This document shows positions 1 through 5,205 of a stretch of 5,205 bases of DNA, one piece after another (positions within the stretch are counted from its first letter, which is position 1; the number at the start of each line of letters is the position of its first letter). The stretch lies in the NCBI GenBank assembly GCA_007116445.1, contig SKIM01000153.1:1-5205 (forward strand), given 5' to 3'. The stretch comes from Natronohydrobacter sp. Its GTDB lineage: Bacteria; Pseudomonadota; Alphaproteobacteria; Rhodobacterales; Rhodobacteraceae. Below the pieces are notes generated by a model. That model searched no databases, was not told where the DNA came from, and was given only the letters and a program-made list of their open reading frames with translations. The position numbers and the translations under genes were made by a program.

Positions 1-887
1 CGGCGGGTTTTGCGCAGCTTGGAGCAGGGATCGCGCTTTGTGGGGCAGGTTACGGGCTGATCAATCCGGCAGCGGGGCGCGCGATCACGCTCTGGTTCAC
101 GCCGCGCTGGCGCAATACGCTTTTAAGCCTCAAACAAACCGGCGTGCCTGCCGGGGCGGGCTTGGGCAGTCTCACCGCGCTGCTGGGGCAGGTCTGGGGC
201 TGGCAGGCCGGTATTGCGATGGCGGCTGCAATCGCCTTTGCCGCAAGTCTGTTCTTTCTTGCGCTCTTGCCGCGCGATGCCATCCGCCGCACGCCCGTTG
301 CCCAAAGCCGCAAGCCATTGACCGAAATTCTGACCTTGCCGGGCCTTGCGCGTGCCAATCTGGCGGCGGGCCTGACCAATGGCATGCAATTCGCACTCTG
401 GGCGCATGTGCCGGACCTGCTGCAACGTGGCGCGGGGGCCGGGGCCGCTGTGCTGGGGTTGAGCCTCGGGGCGCTGCATCTGGGCACATTTCTGGGCCGG
501 CTTGGCTGGGGAGCGGTGGCCGACAGGCTGCTGCTGGGCGATACGGCGCGGGCGTTGCGGTGGCTCTGTGTGCTGGGGCTTGCAGGGGCGGCGGCGTTCT
601 GGGGCTATGGCCTGACCAGTGCCCCGGCGCTTGCGGTGCTGGCGTGTTTTCTGCTGGGGACGACAGTTTGCGGGGCCGTTGGCCTGCACATCGCGCTGAC
701 CGCACGGCTTGCGCCGCCGCATCTGTTGGGCGGTGCGATGGGCTATACGATGCTGACCACCAATCTTGGCGGGGTCGCGGTGCCGTTGGTCTTTGGCGCA
801 GCGCTGTCTGCCGCTGGAACAGGCGGTGCGGCATTGGCGCTCGTCGTCATGCTGATGCTGGGCTTTGGGTTGCTGCGGCGGCTATAA
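1..887 (+). CDS. MFS transporter, 5'-truncated by the window edge
   Basis: This is an inner-membrane secondary transporter of the major facilitator superfamily; the substrate cannot be read from the sequence. The open frame enters at the left edge (first full codon at base 3) and stops with TAA at 885-887, giving 294 visible residues. A full MFS protein has about 400, so roughly TM1-3 are missing. Visible in order: a TM4-like segment with GYGLINPAAGRAI, the loop SLKQTGVPAGAG typical of MFS helix 4-5 regions, TM5-6 ending FFLALLPRD, a polar central loop (about residues 95-115), and TM7-12. The loop after TM8 reads GRLGWGAVADRL, a good match to MFS motif A as repeated in the second half. The GTG at 144 lies inside this conserved domain and is not the start. 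The gene converges on the SDR gene ending at 929. Family call is firm; substrate unknown. Confidence 0.9.
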   Translation, partial: AGFAQLGAGIALCGAGYGLINPAAGRAITLWFTPRWRNTLLSLKQTGVPAGAGLGSLTALLGQVWGWQAGIAMAAAIAFAASLFFLALLPRDAIRRTPVAQSRKPLTEILTLPGLARANLAAGLTNGMQFALWAHVPDLLQRGAGAGAAVLGLSLGALHLGTFLGRLGWGAVADRLLLGDTARALRWLCVLGLAGAAAFWGYGLTSAPALAVLACFLLGTTVCGAVGLHIALTARLAPPHLLGGAMGYTMLTTNLGGVAVPLVFGAALSAAGTGGAALALVVMLMLGFGLLRRL

Positions 888-928
888 GCCATCGATTTTA
901 TGGAGTATTTTTGCCAAGAAAACGCAGG
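888..928. other. AT-rich convergent intergenic spacer with GGAGTATTT...CCAAGAAAA motif
   Basis: These 41 bases separate the stop codons of two convergent genes and are clearly richer in A and T than the flanking coding DNA. They hold a weak CCAT-N7-ATGG dyad (889-903) and then GGAGTATTTTTGCCAAGAAA (902-921), including a run of five T. From memory, similar GAGTATTT...CAAGA strings recur downstream of genes in Rhodobacterales. I take it as a likely 3'-end or transcription termination region, but no strong GC stem precedes the T run, so the role is inferred. Confidence 0.35.
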
Positions 929-1690
929 TCACTGCGATCGGTCGGTCTTGAGCTTTTCAAAAAGCAGCCGTCCCATCAATTTCGTGCTGAGCTGCGGGAA
1001 GCTCCGCCCCAGAGCCGCTGCGGCTTTCGTGCCTGTGCCGGGCAGGATCCAGAAGCGGCGATGACCCGCATCAAGGATTGCGCGGGCCACAAGGGCGGGA
1101 TCCATGCGGCGGCTGGCATCTGATCCCTTGGGCGCGTGCAGCGCCGCATGCGGCGTGTCCATCGGACCGGGGCAGGCGGCTTGCACGGCAATCTTCATCC
1201 GTTTGCGCAGGGGGGCGCGCAGGCTGCGCGCGAAGCTGACCAGCCCGTCCTTGCTGGCGGCATAAGAGGCCGCGCCGGGATAGCCCATGAAATACGAGAG
1301 TGATGCGACGAAAACCAGCCGCCCGGCCTCGGCGATGGCATCGTGGCGGATCAGAAGCGCGCTGAGCTGCAGGCTCGCCTGCAGATTGACAGAGCTGACA
1401 CGCAAATGGGTTTCTGGGGGGATGTCCTCGAAAGGGCCCGTGGCGCTGATGCCTGCATTCAGGATCACCAGATCGAACGGACCAAGCGGGGCGAGGCGTG
1501 CGGCCAGACCGTCCCAATCGACAGGGTCATCGCAGGCCATGTCATGCGCCATCCAGACCAGCGCCGAACTGGCGAGATCCGGCGGGCAAGGGGCAATATC
1601 GAGCACGCAGACCTGATGCCCCCGTGCGAGGCTTGCCTGGGTCAGCGCCAGTCCCAGTCCACTCGCGCCACCTGTGATCAGAACCTTCAT
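929..1690 (-). CDS. short-chain dehydrogenase/reductase (SDR), NAD-type, downstream gene of pair
   Basis: This is a classical SDR of 253 residues, a cytosolic NAD(P)-dependent oxidoreductase acting on an unidentified alcohol or ketone. The Rossmann glycine motif TGGASGLG lies at residues 6-13. An aspartate at residue 31, at the end of the second strand (VCVLD), favours NAD(H) over NADP(H). NAG is at 78-80, the catalytic Asn is N102 (VNLQA), the catalytic Ser is S130, and YAASK supplies Y143 and K147, with the usual 13-residue Ser-Tyr spacing. PGPMDTP (174-180) follows the sixth strand. The basic C-terminal end (RRFWILPG, then an LFEKLK tail) is typical of several bacterial SDRs. The ATG at 1690 overlaps the stop of the upstream SDR (ATGA) and has a strong GGGAGGA ribosome site five bases upstream, so this start is secure. 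Substrate not predictable. Confidence 0.92.
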   Translation of the reverse strand: MKVLITGGASGLGLALTQASLARGHQVCVLDIAPCPPDLASSALVWMAHDMACDDPVDWDGLAARLAPLGPFDLVILNAGISATGPFEDIPPETHLRVSSVNLQASLQLSALLIRHDAIAEAGRLVFVASLSYFMGYPGAASYAASKDGLVSFARSLRAPLRKRMKIAVQAACPGPMDTPHAALHAPKGSDASRRMDPALVARAILDAGHRRFWILPGTGTKAAAALGRSFPQLSTKLMGRLLFEKLKTDRSQ

Positions 1691-2400
1691 CTGTGTCCTC
1701 CCAACCCCAGACGTGCCTGCAAGGCCACCTGCGCGACACGCCGATGCGCAATCACCTGCCGGTCTGCGCCGTTTTTGGCCTCAAGCGCGGCGATCAGCGC
1801 CAGCGCCGTCGCGCGCGGGGGCAGGAAGAGCCGGTCGAGGGCATCGCGCGCACGGCCCGCGCGTTCGGACATGCCCGTGGCCACAGGCCCCGGATGCAGC
1901 ACGCGCACAGTCACTTTGCCGCGCCATTCCTCGGCCAAGGCGCGGCCAAACCCGTCCAGCGCAGCCTTGCTGGCGGCATAGACCGGCATGCCCGGTGCGC
2001 CGCGATGCGCGACCGAGCCGATCAGCCCCAGCCGCCCGCCTTGCAGCACAGGCCAAAGCCTGTGCGCAAGCAGCATGTTCGCATCGAGGTTGAGACGCAG
2101 CACCGCAGTGATCGCAGCCGCAGTTTCCGCGTTGAGCGGCCGGTAGAAACCGGCACCCGCATTCAGGATCGCAGCATCGAGCGGGGCTTGGGCAAGTGCC
2201 CAGTCGCCCGCGGCTAGGGCTTGCGCAGGCTGGCTCAGATCGCAGCACAGATAGGGCAGGTCGGGAAAGTCAGTCGGCAGCTCTGCTGTTCTGCGCCGAC
2301 CAGTCGCGATCACCGCATGCCCACGGGCCACAAGGGCGCGCAACAACGCAAGGCCCAGCCCTGATCCGGCGCCGGTGACGAAATAGTGTTTCTGTGTCAT
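1687..2400 (-). CDS. short-chain dehydrogenase/reductase (SDR), NADP-type, upstream gene of pair
   Basis: This classical SDR has 237 residues from the chosen start and is a cytosolic oxidoreductase of unknown substrate. The nucleotide-binding motif TGAGSGLG is at residues 9-16. The basic run GRRR (34-37) after the second strand favours NADP(H). CDL (53-55), NAGAG (80-84), N104, S129 and YAASK (Y141, K145) complete the active site; Ser-Tyr spacing is 12, one less than usual, with HRGAPG between. HPGPVATGM (169-177) follows. The frame stays open upstream to an ATG at 2517, adding 39 residues. I prefer the ATG at 2400 because it has AGGTGG four bases upstream and puts the Rossmann strand close to the N-terminus, as in the family. 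The gene ends four bases inside the next SDR (ATGA), so the two are an operon. Confidence 0.9.
   Translation of the reverse strand: MTQKHYFVTGAGSGLGLALLRALVARGHAVIATGRRRTAELPTDFPDLPYLCCDLSQPAQALAAGDWALAQAPLDAAILNAGAGFYRPLNAETAAAITAVLRLNLDANMLLAHRLWPVLQGGRLGLIGSVAHRGAPGMPVYAASKAALDGFGRALAEEWRGKVTVRVLHPGPVATGMSERAGRARDALDRLFLPPRATALALIAALEAKNGADRQVIAHRRVAQVALQARLGLGGHR
1696..1702 (-). promoter_or_regulatory. ribosome binding site of the downstream SDR gene
   Basis: On the minus strand the sequence reads GGGAGGA, followed by CACAG and then the ATG at 1690. The site lies inside the last codons of the upstream SDR. Together with the ATGA overlap this supports coupled but independently strong translation of the second gene. 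Confidence 0.75.
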
Positions 2401-2404
2401 TCTG

Positions 2405-2410
2405 CCACCT
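2405..2410 (-). promoter_or_regulatory. ribosome binding site deciding the upstream SDR start
   Basis: On the minus strand AGGTGG is followed by CAGA and the ATG at 2400. The alternative ATG at 2517 has no purine-rich site in front of it (the bases before it read GATGCCGATTC). This favours the shorter protein. Confidence 0.55.
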
Positions 2411-2510
2411 GCGCTGCCTTGGCCTTGCAGGGTTCTAACCCGGAACGCGCCGAAGTCATAGGGCAGGCAGATCTCGCGCCCCTGCAATTTGCGGGCGGGG
2501 GCAGCGAATT

Positions 2511-2541
2511 TTGACATGAATCGGCATCTGGGACGTAAGTG
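2511..2541 (+). promoter_or_regulatory. possible sigma-70-type promoter for the DUF3047-like gene
   Basis: TTGACA at 2511-2516 matches the -35 consensus exactly, and alphaproteobacterial housekeeping promoters conserve this element most strongly. The matching -10 is weak: GTAAGT (18-base spacer) or TAAGTG (19-base spacer). Transcription would begin near 2548, leaving a leader of about 20 bases that just covers the ribosome site. Confidence 0.3.
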
Positions 2542-2558
2542 ATAAATCAGATTGCAAC

Positions 2559-2567
2559 AGGAGGTGA
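2559..2567 (+). promoter_or_regulatory. strong ribosome binding site of the DUF3047-like gene
   Basis: AGGAGGTGA is a near-complete anti-16S match, with the GGAGG core six bases before the ATG at 2571. It fixes the start of the gene, including its Tat signal peptide. Confidence 0.8.
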
Positions 2568-2570
2568 CGC

Positions 2571-3248
2571 ATGCCCCATGGTTTCCTTTCCCGCCGCCAA
2601 GTACTTGCCACGGGTCTGAGCATCGTGGCAGGCCTTGGTTTGCCGCGACAGTCCCGAGCGCAGAGCGTCGCTTTCGATACGGGATGGGAGCATCTGACCT
2701 TCAGGCGCCTTGCGCCCAATCGCTTCGAGTTGCGTAATTCGAGCCTTCATGTGGTGGCAGACGGGTCGTCCTCGATCCTCTATCGGATTTTGCCTGCGGC
2801 CTTTCGGGCGTCCACACGCGCGTCCTGGGACTGGCAGGTGGAAAACTCGGTGCCGCCGTCAGATCTGTCGCAGATCGGAAATGATGACCGCAATCTGGGG
2901 ATGTTCTTCGTCAGCATGTCGGCGCAGGCGGCGCAAAATCTGCGGCCTGACAGCAACCTGCGCCGATTGATGACCAATCGCTCTGCGCGCGTGCTGATGT
3001 ATACTTGGGGCGGGGACGGGCGCATCGGCGTGGTCGTGCCCAGCCCGCATGCGCCCGACCGGTTGCGCAATCTGGTCACGCGCCCGGCCCAGACCGGACG
3101 GTTTTCCGAAAGTGTCGATCTGAACCGCGATTTCATCCGCGTTTTTGGCGCACCGTTGGAGCAACTTGTCGCAGTGGCGGTGTCGTCCAACAGCGAGAAC
3201 ACACCGGCGCGTGTCGTGGCGCGTATCTCGGATCTTCGCCTCGGTTGA
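2571..3248 (+). CDS. Tat-exported DUF3047-like protein of unknown function
   Basis: The 225-residue product begins with a twin-arginine signal: SRRQVLA at residues 7-13, a hydrophobic stretch to about residue 24, and a likely cleavage after SRA (28-30). The folded protein should therefore be exported to the periplasm. The mature part resembles the DUF3047 family as I remember it: a tryptophan motif SWDWQV (85-90), GNDDRN (103-108) before a hydrophobic strand, YTW (144-146), NRDFIRVFG (185-193), then a strand and SSNSENTPARVVARISDL (205-222), where the family usually has an acidic tDtDnT-like segment. No enzymatic residues are known for this family, so no reaction is assigned. The gene stands alone on its strand, divergent from the SDR pair and convergent with pxpA, and has its own strong ribosome site. 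Export is well supported; the family call is made by eye. Confidence 0.75.
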   Translation: MPHGFLSRRQVLATGLSIVAGLGLPRQSRAQSVAFDTGWEHLTFRRLAPNRFELRNSSLHVVADGSSSILYRILPAAFRASTRASWDWQVENSVPPSDLSQIGNDDRNLGMFFVSMSAQAAQNLRPDSNLRRLMTNRSARVLMYTWGGDGRIGVVVPSPHAPDRLRNLVTRPAQTGRFSESVDLNRDFIRVFGAPLEQLVAVAVSSNSENTPARVVARISDLRLG

Positions 3249-3269
3249 GCGCTCGGAAAGCGTGCTGTT

Positions 3270-3303
3270 TCTGGCGGCGGTCGCTGCGCAGTCAGCCGCC
3301 AGA
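3270..3303. terminator. possible bidirectional hairpin between convergent genes
   Basis: A perfect 9-base inverted repeat, TCTGGCGGC (3270-3278) and GCCGCCAGA (3295-3303), encloses a 16-base loop. It lies in the short gap between the stop of the DUF3047-like gene (3248) and pxpA. The right arm covers the last three codons of pxpA, and the pxpA stop lies in the loop. Neither strand has a T run after the stem, so it is not a canonical intrinsic terminator; it may instead block readthrough or protect 3' ends. Confidence 0.35.
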
Positions 3304-4068
3304 CTGACCGGTGAACGCGGATATGCCGATGCCCGCCTCCTGCAGCGCTTTGCGCAAGGCGCGGGCGCGCTCCACAGCGCCCGCCGAGTCACCGTGCAGG
3401 CAGATCGTATCGATCTGGGCGGGCAGAAACTTGCCCTGTGCCGTCAAGATCGCACCGGCGCGCAGCATGCTCAGGATGCGGGCGCTGATCTGCGCGGGGT
3501 CATGGATCACTGCGCCCGGCAGGCGGCGATCCAACAGAAGACCATCCTCGCCATAAGCGCGATCAGCGAATATTTCCTGCGCGATGCGCGCGCCAAGCGC
3601 TGTCGCTGCGCGGGCCTGCGCTGTGCCGGAAATCACCATCAGGATGATCTGCGGGTCCACGGCCAGTGCGCCCTCATAGCAGGCGCGTGCGAGCGTCTCA
3701 TCCTCGGTCGCCATATTCGCGAGCGCACCGTGCAGCTTGAGATGGCGCAGCGCGCCGCCGGCCAGCCGCGCCATGGCCTGCGCCGCACCGAGTTGATAGG
3801 CGACCATGTGGCGCGCCTCGTCAGGGGTGATCTGCATGCGGCGTCGTCCGAAGCCCTGCAGATCAGGCAGGCCGGGATGCGCGCCGATACCCACGCCCTT
3901 GGCGACGGCCAGAGTCATGGCCTGTGCCATCACATCGGGATCACCCGCATGAAAGCCGCAAGCGATATTGGCCGAACTGATCACATCGAGCAATTCGGCA
4001 TCCGCCCCCATCGGCCATGGCCCGAAGCTCTCGCCCAGATCGGCATTGAGGTCGATTGTCAGCATCAT
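3292..4068 (-). CDS. pxpA: 5-oxoprolinase subunit A (LamB/YcsF family)
   Basis: PxpA is the subunit of bacterial 5-oxoprolinase that acts with PxpB and PxpC in the cytosol to convert 5-oxoproline (pyroglutamate) to glutamate with ATP. The 258 residues match the family length (about 245-255). Conserved blocks in order: DLNADLGESFG (6-16), ANIACGFHAGDP (33-44), GAHPGLPDLQGFGRR (62-76), LKLHGALAN (110-118), FADRAYGEDG (167-176), RRLPGAVI (181-188) and CLHGDS (223-228). The third block normally reads KPHGALYN, so Pro and Tyr are replaced by Leu and Ala here, while the His-Gly core is kept. The ATG at 4068 overlaps the pxpC stop as ATGA; a second ATG follows directly at 4065, and the first is chosen for coupling. 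The ribosome site is weak (GGAGAG about 11 bases upstream), consistent with coupled translation. It is the last gene of the operon. Confidence 0.93.
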   Translation of the reverse strand: MMLTIDLNADLGESFGPWPMGADAELLDVISSANIACGFHAGDPDVMAQAMTLAVAKGVGIGAHPGLPDLQGFGRRRMQITPDEARHMVAYQLGAAQAMARLAGGALRHLKLHGALANMATEDETLARACYEGALAVDPQIILMVISGTAQARAATALGARIAQEIFADRAYGEDGLLLDRRLPGAVIHDPAQISARILSMLRAGAILTAQGKFLPAQIDTICLHGDSAGAVERARALRKALQEAGIGISAFTGQSGG

Positions 4069-5084
4069 GGCCGCCCGCTCTCCAGATCATCGCCGCAGGT
4101 CACCCCGCTGATCAGTTGATAGGTCAGAAGATCGCTCATGTCATGGGGGTTGCGCAGCAAGGGGCGCAGGCTTTTGCCGAGCGTTTCGCGCCGGGCGGCC
4201 TCGGCGCGCTCGATCTTCACCGCTTCTTGCAATGAGACGACGGCGAAATGCAACGCGGCTTCGGGCGGGGCTTGCACCAGGCGCCCCAGGTCGCAGGGCA
4301 GGATCGTACCGATGCGCGGATAGCCCCCGGTGGTCTGACATTCCGACAGCAGCACAAAAGGCGCACCATCGCCCGTGATCTGGATGTCACCGGGCACGAT
4401 GGGGGCTGACAGGATGTGCAGCCCAGCCTCAAGCGTCAGGCCTGGGCCGTCGCTGACAAGCTTCTGCCCCATCCGGTTGGCACGGGCAGTCTTGCGAAAT
4501 GACCGCTGCAAAAACTGCGCGAGAAGGGTCTGCGGGAAAAGCCGGGTTTGGGGCGTCGCGACAATCCGCAGCAGCCCGCCGTCAAATCGCGCCAGCGGCG
4601 TGAGTGTCAGGCCAGTGTCCTTGCCGGGGTCAGGGCCAAGCGGCAGGCGGGTGCCCGCCCCGAGCATTTGCCCCAGCCCAGCGGCCAGATGCGCCGAACG
4701 GGCGCCCAAGCGTAGCGGCAGGTCGAGCCCACCGCCAAAATGCAGGTAGCTGTAGCCCCCTGCAGGGCGCGACAGATCAAGCTGCGCCCCTGCTGGCAAG
4801 GCATGGCTGGCATGCCAGGCCAGTGCCGCACCATCGCAAAGGGCCCGCATCGGCGCACCGGTCAGCGCGATTCGAGTGGGGGCGGTGACCTTGAGGGTCA
4901 GGAAGCTGCCTGCGATCTCCAGCGCGGCGCTGCCCGCGTCCTGCTGCAACAGCGCGGCCCCTTCATGCAACGCCAGACGGTCCATCGCGCCGCCGCGCGA
5001 CAGGCCCTGAGCAAGATATCCCGTCCGCCCCGCATCCTGAACCGTTATGCCAGGGCCCGCACGCAAGAGGATCGCTTCGGCCAT
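4065..5084 (-). CDS. pxpC: 5-oxoprolinase subunit C (biotin-dependent carboxyltransferase family)
   Basis: PxpC pairs with PxpB (the two halves resemble an allophanate-hydrolase/carboxyltransferase unit) to activate 5-oxoproline for ring opening with PxpA. The 339 residues carry the family blocks: GPGITVQDAGRTGY (10-23), GLSRGGAMD (27-35), ALEIAG (54-59), ALTGAP (73-78), GGYSYLHFGGGLDLP (109-123), NRMGQKL (203-209), PGDIQITGDGAPFVLLSE (231-248), then QTTGGYPRIGTILPCDLGRL (250-269). E. coli PxpC is about 310 residues; the excess here is a polar C-terminal tail after about residue 290. The start ATG at 5084 shares its A with the pxpB stop (TGATG), with GAGAGG eight bases upstream. The stop overlaps pxpA by four bases. 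Confidence 0.93.
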   Translation of the reverse strand: MAEAILLRAGPGITVQDAGRTGYLAQGLSRGGAMDRLALHEGAALLQQDAGSAALEIAGSFLTLKVTAPTRIALTGAPMRALCDGAALAWHASHALPAGAQLDLSRPAGGYSYLHFGGGLDLPLRLGARSAHLAAGLGQMLGAGTRLPLGPDPGKDTGLTLTPLARFDGGLLRIVATPQTRLFPQTLLAQFLQRSFRKTARANRMGQKLVSDGPGLTLEAGLHILSAPIVPGDIQITGDGAPFVLLSECQTTGGYPRIGTILPCDLGRLVQAPPEAALHFAVVSLQEAVKIERAEAARRETLGKSLRPLLRNPHDMSDLLTYQLISGVTCGDDLESGRP

Positions 5085-5205
5085 CAGCGCAGCCTCTCAC
5101 AGGTCGCACCGCCATCGGGGGCCTTGGCGCGCAGTGTTTCGAATGTGTCGCGCGTGACGGGGTGAAACCACACTTCATCGCCAGGGCGCAGCAGGAAAGG
5201 ATCAG
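5084..5205 (-). CDS. pxpB: 5-oxoprolinase subunit B, C-terminal fragment (rest beyond window)
   Basis: Only the last 39 codons are visible, entering from the right edge (first full codon at 5203) and ending with TGA at 5086-5084. The peptide DPFLLRPGDEVWFHPVTRDT matches the RPGD-x-V-x-F-x-P segment near the C-terminus of PxpB/KipI-type proteins. A polar tail ending ATCERLR follows. The position directly upstream of pxpC, with a one-base TGATG overlap, is the usual pxpB-pxpC order. The gene is cut by the window and is not a pseudogene as far as can be seen. The operon promoter lies outside the window. Confidence 0.85.
   Translation of the reverse strand, partial: DPFLLRPGDEVWFHPVTRDTFETLRAKAPDGGATCERLR

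Larger units (their letters stand above)
2401..2570. promoter_or_regulatory. divergent intergenic region between the SDR operon and the DUF3047-like gene
   Basis: These 170 bases must carry promoters for both directions. The part from 2520 to 2560 is the AT-richest. On the + strand a perfect TTGACA (2511-2516) stands upstream of the DUF3047-like gene, but a -10 at the right distance is poor (GTAAGT at 2535-2540 or TAAGTG at 2536-2541). No clear minus-strand promoter for the SDR genes could be picked out. A weak ATCTG-N17-CAGAT dyad (2526-2552) is present; I assign it no regulator. Confidence 0.4.

Noticed and set aside
144..146. GTG as start of a 247-codon transporter
   Set aside because: The frame continues upstream to base 3 with conserved MFS helix 4 sequence, so the true start lies outside the window.
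38..1123. Long + strand open frame of 361 codons across the transporter and the end of the SDR gene
   Set aside because: It overlaps two genes with clear family motifs in other frames, crosses their convergent junction, and its peptide is rich in Arg, Gly, Ala and Cys without domains, which is typical of a GC-rich shadow frame.
1083..2338. Shared 15-mer CGGGCCACAAGGGCG at 1083-1097 and 2324-2338
   Set aside because: Both copies encode the common SDR-type peptide ALVAR but at different places in the two proteins (residues about 199-203 and 22-26), so it is codon coincidence and not a repeat element. The similar match near 1250 and 1965 is just the conserved YAASK codons.
2540..2549. TGATAAATCA resembling an FNR/CRP-type half-site dyad
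   Set aside because: The arms are only four bases with a two-base spacer, while FNR sites need TTGAT-N4-ATCAA. It is better explained as AT-rich promoter DNA.
3145..4119. Long + strand open frame of 324 codons antisense to pxpA
   Set aside because: It starts inside the DUF3047-like gene and runs antisense to the fully motif-supported pxpA. No recognisable domain or ribosome site; explained by GC-rich composition.
1..5205. Mobile element, CRISPR, tRNA/rRNA, toxin-antitoxin or defence system
   Set aside because: No transposase or recombinase motifs, direct repeats with spacers, tRNA-like folds, or small paired genes were seen on either strand; nearly all bases are accounted for by metabolic and transport genes.

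Overview
The window looks like an ordinary chromosomal stretch of a GC-rich alphaproteobacterium, most likely of the Rhodobacteraceae/Roseobacter group. This rests on the strong G/C third-position bias in every gene, the compact layout with start/stop overlaps, and the family flavour of the proteins. The taxonomic call is inference, because no marker gene is present.

Layout from left to right. (1) The 3' three quarters of an MFS transporter gene runs on the + strand and ends at 887; its 5' end lies outside the window. (2) Two short-chain dehydrogenases (SDRs) lie on the - strand, facing the transporter: the upstream gene at 1687-2400 and the downstream gene at 929-1690, joined by an ATGA overlap. 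(3) A divergent intergenic region (2401-2570) separates the SDR pair from a + strand gene (2571-3248) for a Tat-exported DUF3047-like protein. (4) That gene converges on the 5-oxoprolinase operon pxpB-pxpC-pxpA, read on the - strand from the right edge. Only the last 39 codons of pxpB are visible, whereas pxpC and pxpA are complete.

Functionally, PxpA, PxpB and PxpC form the ATP-dependent 5-oxoprolinase that opens pyroglutamate to glutamate. Their genes are stacked with 1-nt (TGATG) and 4-nt (ATGA) overlaps, as expected for co-translated subunits. The two SDRs form a second tight unit of unknown substrate; one looks NAD-type and the other NADP-type. Nothing visible ties the SDR pair, the DUF3047-like protein or the transporter to pyroglutamate metabolism.

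I found no RNA gene, mobile element, CRISPR array or defence system, and no convincing undescribed system. The points most worth a second look are the coupled SDR pair with opposite predicted cofactor use, the exported DUF3047-like protein, the PxpA motif substitutions, an AT-rich 3' intergenic motif and a hairpin between two convergent genes.
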